64,000 nucleotides of DNA from Brachybacterium timonense. GTDB taxonomy: Bacteria; Actinomycetota; Actinomycetes; Actinomycetales; Dermabacteraceae. Under the pieces are notes generated by a model. The model was not told the DNA's origin. It ran no database searches and worked only from the letters and a program-made list of their open reading frames with translations. Both the position numbers and the translations under genes were made by a program. The first letter of the stretch is position 1. Each line of letters opens with the position of its first letter. The stretch spans positions 2,827,441-2,891,440 of the forward strand of contig NZ_LT984895.1 in the NCBI RefSeq assembly GCF_900258505.1, read 5' to 3'. Shown here piece after piece: positions 1 through 10,300 of this stretch.

Positions 1-1
1 C

Positions 2-559
2 GGCGCCAGCCTGAATGTCGACGGCAAGTTCGGCCCCTCCACCAACCGCGCTGTGCGCAGCTTCCAGTCAGCCGCCGGCATCGGCGTTGACGGCGTCGTG
101 GGCCCGCGCACCTGGAAGAAGCTCGACAGTGGCTCCGTGCGTATCAGCACCGGCGGCGCCTCGCGCGGCACGGACCGCTCCGCACCTCCCGCTTCGTCCT
201 CCTCCATCGATGGCAGCGCCATCGCCAGCGCCGCGCGCAACCAGGTCGGCTCCCCCTACGTGTGGGGCGCTTCCAGCCCGAGCATCGGTTTCGACTGCTC
301 CGGCCTGGTGCACTACGCGTACAACGCCGCTGGCGTCGACGTCCCACGCCGCACCGCAAAGGGCTACACCTTCGGTGGCCGCATCATCTCGAAGTCCGAG
401 GCGCAGCCCGGCGACCTGGTCTCGTTCACCAAGAACAATTACGGTCACATCGGGATTTACTTGGGCGACGGTCGCATCGTCGATGCGTCGGGATCCCGCG
501 GCCGTGTGGTGGAGCGCAGCATCTGGAATTCACCGCACGTGTTCGTCACCTATCGGTGA
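2..559 (+). CDS. NlpC/P60 peptidoglycan endopeptidase, 5' end outside window
   Basis: The frame is open from base 2, so the start lies upstream. The visible part begins inside a peptidoglycan-binding type 1 repeat ([16 protein letters not shown], then [16 protein letters not shown]). A Ser/Gly/Pro-rich linker follows, then a C-terminal NlpC/P60 domain with the catalytic Cys in [11 protein letters not shown] and the catalytic His in [13 protein letters not shown]. Enzymes of this family cut stem-peptide bonds such as D-Glu-to-diamino acid in the cell wall and act outside the membrane, so a signal peptide is expected upstream. A strong hairpin terminator follows at 632-663. Family assignment is firm; the exact bond cut cannot be read from the sequence. 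Confidence 0.93.
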   Translation, partial: GASLNVDGKFGPSTNRAVRSFQSAAGIGVDGVVGPRTWKKLDSGSVRISTGGASRGTDRSAPPASSSSIDGSAIASAARNQVGSPYVWGASSPSIGFDCSGLVHYAYNAAGVDVPRRTAKGYTFGGRIISKSEAQPGDLVSFTKNNYGHIGIYLGDGRIVDASGSRGRVVERSIWNSPHVFVTYR

Positions 560-631
560 TGACTCCATGAGCCACGGATGGCCTGCTCGACGCTGATGCG
601 TCACTGGGAAGGGGCAGGGCGCCCGTGAATG

Positions 632-663
632 GGCCCGGTCAGGGATTCGTCCCTGGCCGGGCC
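632..663 (+). terminator. Intrinsic terminator after the NlpC/P60 gene
   Basis: A 14-bp stem (left arm GGCCCGGTCAGGGA, right arm TCCCTGGCCGGGCC, one G-T wobble) closes a TTCG tetraloop and is followed by TTT. It lies about 70 bases after the stop codon of the endopeptidase gene. Confidence 0.85.
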
Positions 664-678
664 TTTGTCGTATGCGGG

Positions 679-782
679 AGGCCGACGGGGCGTACGTATT
701 AAGGAGGTCGACTGGGTGCGCGGATTCGAGAGGTCGACTGGGTGCGCGGATTCGGAAGGCCGACAGGACGTGCGGATGAAGA
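679..782 (+). repeat. Four tandem 26-bp repeats upstream of the hexosaminidase gene
   Basis: Units start at 679, 705, 731 and 757. Units 2 and 3 are identical over their first 24 bases (both begin AGGTCGACTGGGTGCGCG). Units 1 and 4 share the AGGCCGAC core and are more diverged. A degenerate fifth copy may continue to about 808. The array fills the space between the terminator at 632-663 and the GH20 start at 849, so it could be a cluster of protein binding sites or simply a decaying minisatellite. Confidence 0.8.
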
Positions 783-848
783 GTGTCGGTGTGACGTGGC
801 AGACTGGTCGCATTGTCTGCTCCGCACCCCTCGAAGGAGAGCTTCGGC

Positions 849-2258
849 ATGTCCGACCCGATCGCACTCATCCCCCTTCCGCAGTCCGTTGTCTGGTCCG
901 ACGGGGTGTGGGAGTCCGCCGACCCGTGGGGGGAGCTGTCCGTCGGCGTATCCGAGGACCTGCCGCGAACCGAGTACACCCTGTCGATCTCGCCCTCCGG
1001 TGCGGCGCTGACAGCAGGCAGTGAGGCCGCTCTGGCCGACGGCCGCAACACGTTCGCGCAGATCCTCGCGGGGTCACAGGGCGCGATCCCGGCCGTCACG
1101 ATCCATGACCACCCCAAGTACGCCTGGCGCGGAATGCATGTCGACGTGGCCCGTCATTTCCTCGAGGTCGCCGAGCTCGAGAAGCTGATTGACGTGATGG
1201 CGCTGCATCGCCTGAACGTGCTGCACCTGCACCTGACCGATGATCAGGGCTGGCGTGTGGAGATCAAGGGGTATCCGCGTCTGACGGAGGTGGCCGCCTG
1301 GCGCGACCAGACCCTCGTGGGTCATATGCGCGGCGATGAGCAGGACTGGACGTTCGACGGTGTGCGCCACGGCGGCTTCTACACCCAGGAGCAGCTGCGC
1401 AGCCTGGTCGAGTACGCCCACAATCGCGGCATCATGATCGTGCCGGAGATCGATCTGCCCGGGCACATGCAGGCCGTGGTCGCCGCCTACCCGGAGTTCG
1501 GCAATGTGCCGGGTCGGCAGCTGGGCGTGCGCGAGGTCTGGGGCATTTCCGATCACGTGCTGGGCGTCTCGGACGAGGTGTTCGCCTTCCTGCGTGATGT
1601 CCTCACGCAGGTGGCGGACATCTTCCCCGCACCGTTCCTGCACATCGGTGGCGACGAGTGCCCGCGTGTGGAGTGGGAGCAGTCCACCGAGGCCCGCACC
1701 CGCATGAACGAGTGGGGTATGACCCGGGTCTCCGAGATCCAGGGCCGTTTCACGTCGTTCGCCACCGAGGTGCTCAAGGAGAAGGGCAAGCGTGTGGTGG
1801 CGTGGGACGAGGTGCTGGATTCCCCGTTGCCGGATGACACGGTGATCATGAACTGGCGCCACGGCAATGGCATCAAGGAAGCTACCTCGCGGGGCTTCCA
1901 GACCATCATCGCCAATAACGAGCACACCTATTTCGACCACTACCAGGCTGACCCGAAGCAGGAGCCGCTGGCGATCGGTGGGCACACCACCCTGAAGGAC
2001 GTCTACACCGCCGAGTTCTCCCCCAAGAAGCTGACCGAGCAGGAGGAGTCACTGATCGTCGGCCTGCAGGGTCAGCTGTGGTCGGAGTACATGCCCACCG
2101 CGGAGCACATGCAGTACATGGCGTTCCCCCGTATGTGCGCGCTGGCTGAGCGCGCCTGGGGCTCGCCGGAGCAGAGCTTCGAGGAGTTCGAGGAGCGCCT
2201 GCGGGAGCACCTGCCGCGCCTGGACGCCTTCGGCGTGCGCTACCGCCCGCTGGACTGA
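849..2258 (+). CDS. GH20 beta-N-acetylhexosaminidase
   Basis: A 469-residue protein of glycoside hydrolase family 20, which removes terminal beta-linked GlcNAc or GalNAc by substrate-assisted catalysis. A small N-terminal GH20b-type domain (residues 1-85) precedes the TIM barrel, which shows YAWRGMHVDVARHF, HLHLTDDQGWR, EIDLPGHMQA and the catalytic Asp-Glu pair (residues 269-270) in HIGGDE. The start at 849 is chosen over an upstream in-frame ATG at 813 because GAAGGAGA sits just before it. No signal peptide is visible, so a cytoplasmic enzyme acting on imported chitobiose or muropeptide-type sugars is likely. The next gene starts 7 bases after the stop, suggesting cotranscription. Confidence 0.95.
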   Translation: MSDPIALIPLPQSVVWSDGVWESADPWGELSVGVSEDLPRTEYTLSISPSGAALTAGSEAALADGRNTFAQILAGSQGAIPAVTIHDHPKYAWRGMHVDVARHFLEVAELEKLIDVMALHRLNVLHLHLTDDQGWRVEIKGYPRLTEVAAWRDQTLVGHMRGDEQDWTFDGVRHGGFYTQEQLRSLVEYAHNRGIMIVPEIDLPGHMQAVVAAYPEFGNVPGRQLGVREVWGISDHVLGVSDEVFAFLRDVLTQVADIFPAPFLHIGGDECPRVEWEQSTEARTRMNEWGMTRVSEIQGRFTSFATEVLKEKGKRVVAWDEVLDSPLPDDTVIMNWRHGNGIKEATSRGFQTIIANNEHTYFDHYQADPKQEPLAIGGHTTLKDVYTAEFSPKKLTEQEESLIVGLQGQLWSEYMPTAEHMQYMAFPRMCALAERAWGSPEQSFEEFEERLREHLPRLDAFGVRYRPLD

Positions 2259-2265
2259 CACGGAC

Positions 2266-2886
2266 GTGGCTTCCTCACATCGGGATGCGCACCCGTACGG
2301 GCGCTCCGCCGATGATGTCCGTCGGCGCACCGCTCGTGTGCAGCGCACGCGGCGGCTGCGCATCACGCAGCTGGTGGTGTTCTCCGCGTTAGTGATTGCC
2401 ATCGTGGTGATCGGGGCGTATGCATTGACGGTGTTCCGTGAGCCGTCGGCTGAACCAGGTGTGATTGCTGAGAAGACGTTCAAGCCGAAACCTGGCGAGG
2501 TGCAGTGCCCGCCGGACGGCGCGAAACCTGCGTCACCGAAGGATGTCGAGGTGCGGGTGTTCAACGGGACGGGTCGTGACGGCCTGGCTGGTGAGGTCAC
2601 ATCGCAGCTGGCTGAGCGTGGTTACACGATGGCGGAAGCCGGAAACACAGCAAAGGCGGGGGCGCCTATCACCCTGGTGTATGGGCCGACGGGCTACCTG
2701 GCAGCGATGTCCGTGGCGGCGCAGTTCGGCGGGCCCGAATCGGTCTCGCTCCAGGTGGATGATCGCGAAGGAACCGGGGTGGACGTGTTGCTCGGTGACG
2801 GCTTCCACGAACTCGCAGAAGCCACCGCGGCAACGGCACTGCTCGGTCAGCCGGTGACGGCGCCGAAGGGCTGCGTCTCACCCTGA
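2266..2886 (+). CDS. LytR_C domain membrane protein
   Basis: A 206-residue protein with a basic N-terminus (about residues 19-33), one transmembrane helix (about 33-54) and an extracytoplasmic LytR C-terminal domain recognisable by DVEVRVFNGTGRDGLAGEV and TSQLAERGYTM. The domain is common in actinobacterial cell-wall proteins, alone or fused to LytR-CpsA-Psr ligases. Here it is alone, so it is not a ligase, and a binding or scaffolding role in the envelope is inference. The GTG start is 7 bases after the hexosaminidase stop. It converges on the surface-protein gene that ends at 3015. Confidence 0.85.
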   Translation: MASSHRDAHPYGRSADDVRRRTARVQRTRRLRITQLVVFSALVIAIVVIGAYALTVFREPSAEPGVIAEKTFKPKPGEVQCPPDGAKPASPKDVEVRVFNGTGRDGLAGEVTSQLAERGYTMAEAGNTAKAGAPITLVYGPTGYLAAMSVAAQFGGPESVSLQVDDREGTGVDVLLGDGFHELAEATAATALLGQPVTAPKGCVSP

Positions 2887-3014
2887 CGTCGGGGCATCCG
2901 CCGCGTCCCTGGCGATCGGCGCCGCCTCCATGCCGTGTTCACGGCGCCCGTGTCACCACCTCGTCGCGCCTGCGTCACCGTGCACACGCCCGTGCGCCGC
3001 CCCGCTTCTCCAGG

Positions 3015-4958
3015 TCAGTCAGAGAGGTCGCTGCGGTCGGCGCCCATGCGGTGGCCGATCCACAGCGACGCCACCCCGGCACTGATCAGGAGCATCACGA
3101 TGGTGCCGTACGTCAGTGCGGTGGGCGCACCCGGCAGGATGCCGGCCAGCAGCGTATTGATTCCGATCCGTGAGTCGGTCCGCTGCGTCGTCGTCGGGCT
3201 GACTGTGGGATCCACTGTCACCTGCAGGCGCGCCCGCGAGGGCACGCCCTCGGTATCGCGCACCACGTAGTCGATCGACGTGGTGGTGCCCACGAATCCG
3301 TCGGCCGGAGTGAAGGTGACCGCGCCGCTCGAGCCAATGGTGTACACGCCCTCGCCAGCGATGACGATGCGCTGGCCGGCGCCGCCATCCAGCTCGGCGA
3401 GGTTGGTGGCTTGCAGGCTCTGCAGTTCGAGCGTCTCGGGGCGCAGTGGCTTATCGGCACTGGCCGCGGTGTCGTTGGCAAGCGGTTCGACCACGACGGA
3501 GGTATCCGGGGCGGTGCGTACCTCGTCGTCGCGCATGGTGGGCACTGCGCTGGTGATGACGGCGGTCAGCTCGGAACGGGCCGTGCTGTCGGCGTAGACA
3601 CCTTGGGCCGTTATGCCCACAGGGCTTGCCGCGCCCATGAGGGAGCCGGTCGGCGCCATGGTGACGGTGCGGGCCTCGGCGTTGATCGTCCAGACGCCTT
3701 GGTCAGGCACGTCCACGCGCAGCCCATCCTCGGAGAGCTGTGCCCCCTCGGGCAGGCGCTCGGGGTCGAAGCGCACCGTTTCCGGGCTGACCTCCAGGGA
3801 GCCGTCGGACAGGTCGAAGACGACGTCGGTGCCGGGGGTACCAGCCTCGATACGGTCGACCAGCAGTGGGTAGGCGGTCGAGAGCAGCCCTGGAGCGGCC
3901 TCGTTCCCGTCAGTGTCGGTGCCGGTGATCATCATCGGGGAGGCGAAGCGCACGTCGGCGCTGTCCGGCTGGAAGGTGACGGTGGCAGTGGAGCGATCCA
4001 GCGTCCACACGCCCTGCCCGGGGACGGTCACGGTCGTGCCGCCGTCGGCCACGGTCATGCCGTCCTCGCCTTCGGGCGGTTCGAGCCGCAACGTGGCCGG
4101 GTCGACGTACTGCTGTGCTTCCCCGACGGACAACACGATCGGCTGCCCGTACGGTGCTGAACGGTAGACGTCGGAGATGATCGGCAGGGTGACCTGGGCG
4201 CGGCCGGCTGCGACCGGCAGACCGCGTGCGTCACGCACGAGGTAGCTGACGATGTCAGGCTGCTGACCCAGACGGGCGCTGACGGGGATGAATCCGATGC
4301 CGGAGCCGTCGGCGGAGACCTGCCACATGCCCTGCTCGGGAACTGCCATGCGGTCGCCGGTTTCGGAGAGGGTGGTACCGGGCGTCTGGCTATCGAGTTG
4401 GAGCTGTACTGAACCGCCGCTGGGCGGCTTCCCTGGCAGCGGCACGAGTGCCTTCTCCCCCGCTGTTGCGCGGACCTGTGCGTCTGCTGCCTTGAGTGTG
4501 CTCACGGTGATCTGGGCCGGTTCGGACAGGCTGCCGCCGTTGCCGGGGATCTGCAGCGCGATCGGGGTGGTCGCTTCGCTGGCACCGATGTCGGGCGTGA
4601 AGATCAGGTCTGTGCCGATCAGCGACCAGGTGCCCTCGCTTGCGATCGCGAGGCTGCGGGCGTCCTCTGCGGGGGTGATTCGTTTCTTCTGCGCGGCGTC
4701 GATCCCGTCGGGAACGACGAGTCGTGCCTGGTCGAGCACCAGCTCGGGGTCGGCGTCGTCGTCTGTGAGTGCGGTGAGCGGGATGCGGGTGACCATGCTG
4801 GGGCCGACGGCGACGGACGTGGTCTCTAACGGCAGTGCGAACGGGCCGGTCTCCCCCAGCGCCTGGGCGGGAACGGTCACGAGCGAGCCGAGCACCAGGA
4901 ACACTGTGCCCACGATGAGGCCGCGAAGGGCGGCGGTCCGGCGCAGAGGGTGGAGCAC
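3015..4958 (-). CDS. Secreted, membrane-anchored protein with CshA-type repeats
   Basis: About 647 residues. The N-terminus has a signal peptide (RRTAALRG, a hydrophobic core, then PAQA). The body is a series of about 100-residue beta-rich repeats, each with a motif like VPGQGVWTLD or VPDQGVWTIN followed by VTFQP, VTMAP or VTFTP. This is the signature of CshA-type or Ig-like adhesin repeats. A C-terminal transmembrane helix (YGTIVMLLISAGVASLWIG) and short cytoplasmic tail anchor it; no LPXTG motif is present. The frame is open up to 5024, but the SD-like GAGGAGG there abuts the GTG. GTG at 4958 fits the signal peptide and follows a TACTCT -10-like box by 7 bases, which suggests a leaderless transcript. 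Adhesion or wall interaction is inferred. Confidence 0.8.
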   Translation of the reverse strand: MLHPLRRTAALRGLIVGTVFLVLGSLVTVPAQALGETGPFALPLETTSVAVGPSMVTRIPLTALTDDDADPELVLDQARLVVPDGIDAAQKKRITPAEDARSLAIASEGTWSLIGTDLIFTPDIGASEATTPIALQIPGNGGSLSEPAQITVSTLKAADAQVRATAGEKALVPLPGKPPSGGSVQLQLDSQTPGTTLSETGDRMAVPEQGMWQVSADGSGIGFIPVSARLGQQPDIVSYLVRDARGLPVAAGRAQVTLPIISDVYRSAPYGQPIVLSVGEAQQYVDPATLRLEPPEGEDGMTVADGGTTVTVPGQGVWTLDRSTATVTFQPDSADVRFASPMMITGTDTDGNEAAPGLLSTAYPLLVDRIEAGTPGTDVVFDLSDGSLEVSPETVRFDPERLPEGAQLSEDGLRVDVPDQGVWTINAEARTVTMAPTGSLMGAASPVGITAQGVYADSTARSELTAVITSAVPTMRDDEVRTAPDTSVVVEPLANDTAASADKPLRPETLELQSLQATNLAELDGGAGQRIVIAGEGVYTIGSSGAVTFTPADGFVGTTTSIDYVVRDTEGVPSRARLQVTVDPTVSPTTTQRTDSRIGINTLLAGILPGAPTALTYGTIVMLLISAGVASLWIGHRMGADRSDLSD

Positions 4959-5062
4959 CCGGTCAGAGTAGCAACCTGGTCTGAAGCGGCCCGACGTCAC
5001 GTGGCGAGAATCGGTCGTTCTCACGCCTCCTCGTGGCCGAGTGCGGCGCCTAAGCTGAGGTC

Positions 5063-6631
5063 ATGGCTGAGGAGATGGTGGGGAACGCCGGTCGCATGCG
5101 CGATGACGCTGCAGAGTCCGGATGGGCCGAGCCGCACGGGGACTCCACGGAGCCCGGATGGGCCGGGTCTGACGAGGGCGCTGTGAAGCCCGACCAAGCG
5201 CCGCCTCGGGAGGTGGCCGCTCTGGATGTCACCGTGCTGCCCACGGTGCAGGAGCTGCTGGAGCTCGCGCTGGAGCCGCTGGCGGCATGGATGCCGCATC
5301 AGCGGTGGTTCGCCCACAAGACCGCGGGCGCACCGGAGCTGGAGGTGGCCGGCTGGGTGCAGCTGCCGTCGGCCCCCGACGCGCTCGTGCTCGACGTGGT
5401 GCTACGCGCCTCGTTCTCGTCGGCCGAGGCGGCGCTGTACCAGGTGCCGCTCGTGCTGCGTCATCCCGCTGCGCTGGATCCGGCGCAGGTGGACGACGGT
5501 TCCGAAGTGTGCACGCTGGACGTGCCAGGTGGTCCGGTGCGCGTCGAGGATGCGGCACGCGATGCCATGGGCCGGGCCTCGATCGTGCAGCTCCTGCTTG
5601 CTGGCGCACCAGCTGTGGGGTCGAGCGCACGCATCAGCGTGCAACGCTCCCAGACGGCCGCCCGTTTCCCGGTGGCGTTCAGCACGCGCCTGCTGGGCGG
5701 CGAACAGTCGAACTCGTCGATCATCGCGGAGGCGCCACCGGCAGTCCCGCTGATCCTGAAGATGTTCCGGGTGCTGGCCGACGGGGAGAATCCCGATGTG
5801 GTGCTGCAGAGCGCGCTGACCGAGCGCGGCAGCAGGCGTGTTCCGCCGGTCCTGGGGTCGGCGCATATCGAGGTGGGTGGGATCCGCTCGCATGCCCTGT
5901 TCGCCCAGGAGTTCTTGCCGGGCGTGGAGGATGCGTGGCGCACTGCTCTGCGAGAAGCGGCCGACGGCGCGGACTTCACCGAGGGGGCGCGTGAGCTGGG
6001 CGCGGCGCTGGCGGCGGTGCATCGTGATCTGGCGGCCGCGCTGGGAACGGTGCCCGCCGACGATGCTGTGCGTCAGGGCATGGTGGAGCAGATGGAGCAG
6101 CGTCTGGACGGGGTGTGCGCACAAGTGCCGCAGGTGGCGGCTCATCGCGCGGCGCTGCACCGTCTGCTACATGATGCGGCGCGTGTGCCGTGGCCGCCGA
6201 TGCAGCGGATCCACGGTGACCTGCATCTGGGGCAGGTGCTGGCCACGCCGGATCGGGGCTGGGTGCTGCTGGATTTCGAGGGTGAGCCGCTGCGGCCGCT
6301 TGAGCAGCGTTCGCAGCCTGATTCTCCGCTGCGGGATGTGGCGGGGATGTTGCGGAGCCTGGATTACGTGGCGGGCGCGGTCGCACTGGAGCAGGGCCGG
6401 GATGTGTCGGCGTGGTCGCTGGCGGCGAGGGCTGCGTTCGTGGAGGGCTACGGCACGGTCGACGGGCTCGATGAGCCTGGCGTGGCGACGCTGCTGGCGG
6501 CGTTCGAGGCGGACAAGGCCGTGTATGAGGCGCTGTATGAGGCGAGCAATCGACCTGACTGGCTGCCGATCCCGCTGGGGGCGCTGCAGCGGATCAGTGA
6601 GGCTGCCGAGGTGGCGGGGTCAGCGGGCTGA
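5063..6631 (+). CDS. mak: Maltokinase (Pep2-like)
   Basis: A 522-residue aminoglycoside-phosphotransferase-fold kinase. The maltokinase signatures are the N-terminal cap region (WMPHQRWFAHK), the catalytic loop RIHGDLHLGQVL and the metal-binding WVLLDFEGEPLRPLEQR followed by LRDVAGMLRSLDYVAG. Maltokinase makes maltose 1-phosphate from ATP and maltose, feeding GlgE-dependent alpha-glucan synthesis. The usual neighbour treS is not in the window. The first 50 residues are acidic, low in complexity and poorly conserved in appearance, so the true start could be internal. The gene diverges from the surface protein, and its 3' end overlaps the converging 173-residue gene by 38 bases. Confidence 0.9.
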   Translation: MAEEMVGNAGRMRDDAAESGWAEPHGDSTEPGWAGSDEGAVKPDQAPPREVAALDVTVLPTVQELLELALEPLAAWMPHQRWFAHKTAGAPELEVAGWVQLPSAPDALVLDVVLRASFSSAEAALYQVPLVLRHPAALDPAQVDDGSEVCTLDVPGGPVRVEDAARDAMGRASIVQLLLAGAPAVGSSARISVQRSQTAARFPVAFSTRLLGGEQSNSSIIAEAPPAVPLILKMFRVLADGENPDVVLQSALTERGSRRVPPVLGSAHIEVGGIRSHALFAQEFLPGVEDAWRTALREAADGADFTEGARELGAALAAVHRDLAAALGTVPADDAVRQGMVEQMEQRLDGVCAQVPQVAAHRAALHRLLHDAARVPWPPMQRIHGDLHLGQVLATPDRGWVLLDFEGEPLRPLEQRSQPDSPLRDVAGMLRSLDYVAGAVALEQGRDVSAWSLAARAAFVEGYGTVDGLDEPGVATLLAAFEADKAVYEALYEASNRPDWLPIPLGALQRISEAAEVAGSAG

Positions 6632-7112
6632 TCGGTGTGATCGGGCTGGTGGTGCGCAGTTCCTGCAGGGAGCCGGGCAGGAACGGGGCGCTGTAGGCGC
6701 GCAGGGCCAGGCGTTCACCAGCCACGAGGTCCAGCCGTGCGCCTTTCGCATCGGTCCACACATAGGTGCCATCGGGAGCTTGCGGCGCGGGCTCGAAACC
6801 AAGATCGGCGACAGCCCGGCCCACGGCGTCGACGGCTCGCGCGCGAGCGAGATCACTGGACTGACCGGTGTCGATGCCGACGAGCAAAGCGCTGACGTGG
6901 CACATGGTCTCGACGCCGCACCAGGTGCTGCCGGAGTTGCGGTCGCGTTGCGGGCGCGCCTCCTCCCAGGTGTACAGGGAGGAATCGGCATCGAGAACGG
7001 CATCGACGGCGGCGGCCAGCACATCGCGCACCTGCTGGTGGGCGTCGTCCTGGTTGAGGGGTTCAGCGGCTGCGGCGGAGGCGCGATGCTCACGGAAGGG
7101 CAGTGCCGACAT
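6594..7112 (-). CDS. Uncharacterised 172-residue protein
   Basis: I do not recognise the family. The protein is soluble, with no signal peptide or membrane helix. A conserved-looking core runs WEEARPQRDRNSGSTWCGVETMCHVSALLVG, with two cysteines and a histidine close together, and is followed by an alpha/beta segment ending LVAGERLALRAYSAPFLPGS. ATG at 7112 is preceded by GGAGG at a good distance; a GTG sits one codon upstream. The last 38 bases overlap the end of the maltokinase gene on the other strand. It lies downstream of the JetC-like gene in the same direction, 190 bases away. Confidence 0.6.
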   Translation of the reverse strand: MSALPFREHRASAAAAEPLNQDDAHQQVRDVLAAAVDAVLDADSSLYTWEEARPQRDRNSGSTWCGVETMCHVSALLVGIDTGQSSDLARARAVDAVGRAVADLGFEPAPQAPDGTYVWTDAKGARLDLVAGERLALRAYSAPFLPGSLQELRTTSPITPISPLTPPPRQPH

Positions 7113-7202
7113 CACTGCGCACCTCCCTCGTGCTGTCTTGCCCGGTCACTCCGGTCCACCGTCACCGTCCATCCAGGGTAGACCTGCCCGTGGGGCGCGC
7201 GT

Positions 7203-7222
7203 CATGGGGAGAAGTCCCCATG
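7203..7222. terminator. Perfect hairpin between the JetC-like gene and the next gene
   Basis: CATGGGGA and TCCCCATG form an 8-bp perfect stem around a GAAG loop, about 80 bases beyond the stop of the JetC-like gene. There is no T-run on either side, so termination is only a guess. Confidence 0.35.
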
Positions 7223-7303
7223 GCGCCGCGCGTCTGGGAAGGGACAGCGGTATCTGTCTCGCCGGATTCTCCGGGCGGCGGCCGACGCAGCCGGGACCCG
7301 CGG

Positions 7304-10300
7304 TCACCCCTCGACGGGGACGAACTCGATCGGGGCGACCTGGCTGTACCGGTCTTCGCGGATCGACACCACGCCCACACCACCGATGAACGGGGCGAGG
7401 GCCTGCGGGTTCTTGCCAGGGTTCGCGAGCATCACCTGGAAGCCGAAGTGGCGGAAGGACTCCATGGCGGCGGTGATGAACTTCCCGGCGCCCTTGGAGA
7501 ACGCCTCATCGATGATGATCGGCGCGTAGCGCGGAACCTCGTGGCCGGTCCCGGCCAGCTGGTAGCGCAGCGCGGCGGCCAGGCAGAAGGTGGTCAGTCG
7601 CTCGTTCTGGCCACCGGAGAGAGGGCCACCGGACTCGTGGGCGTGGACCACGGTGCCGTTCGCGTCGACCTCTTCGGCATGGAAGTGCACGTGGCGGCGC
7701 ACGTCGAGGAGGGCACGGGAGACCTGGTCATCGCGGGTGCGGGCGGCAGCGATCATGTCCATGAGGTGGCGCAGGGACACGAACCGCTGCTCAGCCAGTT
7801 CACGGTCCTGGCTGATGTCGTGGACGGCGGAGTCCGCTACGGCATCCTCGAGGGTCTGCTTGAACTCGTCGAGCGCTGCGAGGTGCACGGGACGCATGGA
7901 CAGCTGCAGGTAGCGCCCGGCATGGAACTCCACCTGTGCCAGCAGCGCGTTGATGCGCTGCAGGCGTTTGCGGATTTCCGCGGGCTCGCGGGCGATCGCA
8001 GTGGCGAGCGCCTGCACGTCCCCGAGGGTGTTGCCGGTGAAGAACTCGAAGAAGCGGTCCTCCACCTCCGGCAGTTTCTCCTGCTCAATGTTCTCGAGGA
8101 TCTGCAGGTAATCGCCGGCAGCATCGAGGGTGGTGTCGGTGTCTCCGGCTTGCGCCGGCCAGCGGCGGGAGAACTCGCGCATGGCGGTGCGGATGTCTTC
8201 CTCGGCGCGGGAGGGGCGACGGGGGAGATCCATCAGCTCCGCATCCAGCGTGGCGGAGGCGTCCTTGGTGACCTGGTCGATGGTGGACAGCACCAGGGTG
8301 GGGCTGATCGCGTTGAAGCGTTCCGCGAGCTCGGCCTGGACGTCGTCGGGGAGGGTGCGCTCTGCGGTGCGTTCGCGGGCAGCGGCCAGGCGTTCGTCGG
8401 CGCGTTCGGTCTGCTCGCCGAGCTTGCCGGCGGTGCGCACCACGTCCAGCAGTTCCTCGTCGGCGTCGGCGATGGAGCGTTCCACGTCCTCGATCTGACG
8501 GGCGAGGTCAGCGAGGGCCTCGGATCCGGATTCGGCGGCCCGCACCATGTCCCGCAGGTTCGCGATACGGCGCGCCACCGAGGCGGCGTCCACGTCATCC
8601 CAGGTCACGGCCGCGATCGCCTGGAGGGCGAAGAGGCGTTCCCGTCGGCGTTCTTGGGCGGTCTCCACGTCACGACGTTTGGCCTGCGCTTCGAACAGTG
8701 CCTGCTCGGCGCGGGTGCGTTCTGCTTCGAACACGGCGCGCTTGGCACGGTTGTCGAAGCCGAGCACCCACTGGGAGCGGTCGTTGATGAAGCGGTCCGC
8801 GTTCTTCTCGTGGCGGGAGGCGGAGTGTTTGATCTGGCCGGAGCGCAGCACGGCGCGTGGCAGACGGGTGAACTCCTCGAGGCTCTCTGCGCACACGTAG
8901 TCCATGCGGCTGGCGATCTCGCCGGTGAGCCAGGCGTGGAATTCGCCGTCCTTGACGTCGAGCTTCGCGGCGAGGGTGCGTTCGTCGATCGCGCGGGCGG
9001 GGCGTTTGAGGTCAGTGTTCACGCGGTTATAGGAGATGCGCCGACGCAGCTTGGTGCGGTCGATCACGGCGGCAACGTCCCGGTAGGCGCGCTCGGGAAC
9101 AAGGATGGAGCGGGCAAGCCCACGCAGCGCCTGCTCAGCGGCGGCGGTCCATTCCTCTTGGCCCTCGCGCACCTGCAGCAGTTCCGCGGCAAACGGCAGC
9201 TCGGTGGGGGCGAGCCCCACCTCCTGGGCCACGTGGTCGCGTAGGGCCACGTCTTCGCTGTGCAGGTTGGAGGCGCGGTGGGTGAGGGAGTCGAGTTCGG
9301 CGCGGGTGGCTTGCAGGCGGCCGGCGAGCTCGCGCACTTGGGCTTCGGCGTCCCAGCGTTCGGTCTCCGTCTGTTTCTCTTGCTCCTCCAGGTCGCGGCG
9401 CAGGGCGGCAACGTCCCGCTGGGTGGCGAGGAAGAGGTCCTCGCTGATGGGGGTGCGCAGGTCGACGGTGGCGAGCTGGGCGGCGAACTCGGTGGCGCGC
9501 TCCTTGCGTCGGTCGCGTTCGACCTCCAGGCCCGCGATCTGCTGTTTCCAGTCGTCGATCTCGCCGCCGCCGGCGCGGCGCCGCTGCTCCTTCAGCTGGG
9601 CGAGGTCTGCGCGGGCTTCGGCAACATCCTGGGTGAGGCGGCGCTGCTGGGCGTCGGTGCGGTCCTTCTCCAGCTGCAGGCGCTCTTGTTCCTGCTCGAG
9701 CAGCCGCACCAGATGCTGGGCGGCGAACAGGTCGATGTCGGCGCGGCGGTCAACCAGCTGACCGCCGCGGGTGCGCATCTGCGTCCACGACGTGTGGGCA
9801 TCGCGCAGGGTGCGCAGCAGGTCCCGTTGCTCGCGGGCGGTCACGAGGGCCTCATGGACTTCGGAGAGGTTGGTGAAGTTCGCGAGGGCTTGATCCGCGA
9901 GATCGTAGGTGCGCGGCTCGTCGAGCATGTAGTCGCGCAGCAGAGCGTTGACGTCACCCAGTTCCTTCGCGGACTGGATCTTGTGCAGCAGCCCGAGGGC
10001 TTTCTCGTCAGGGATGCCGAGAACCTGGCAGAACGCGGCACGGTATTCGCGGAACTGGCGGAAGGTCTGGGTGCCGGGGTGGGCGGCTTCCAGTTCCTTG
10101 CCGGCGATCTGCGTGGTGACGAAGGGCCGCAGATCGGTGACGTCCAGCGGGGTGCGGGCGATCAGGTACAGGCTCTTCACGTCCGAATCGGACGTGTGGC
10201 CGGCGTGCAGCAGCAACAGGCGGGACAGCTGCACCACCCCGCCGCGCCCATCGCTGTAGCGCAGGGTGAGCACGGACAGAGTGGTCTTCTCGCGCAGCAC

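Noticed and set aside
7103-9244. 713-codon plus-strand frame
   Set aside because: It is antisense to the JetC-like gene, has no domain, and arises from high-GC codon structure. The minus-strand protein has intact ATPase motifs.
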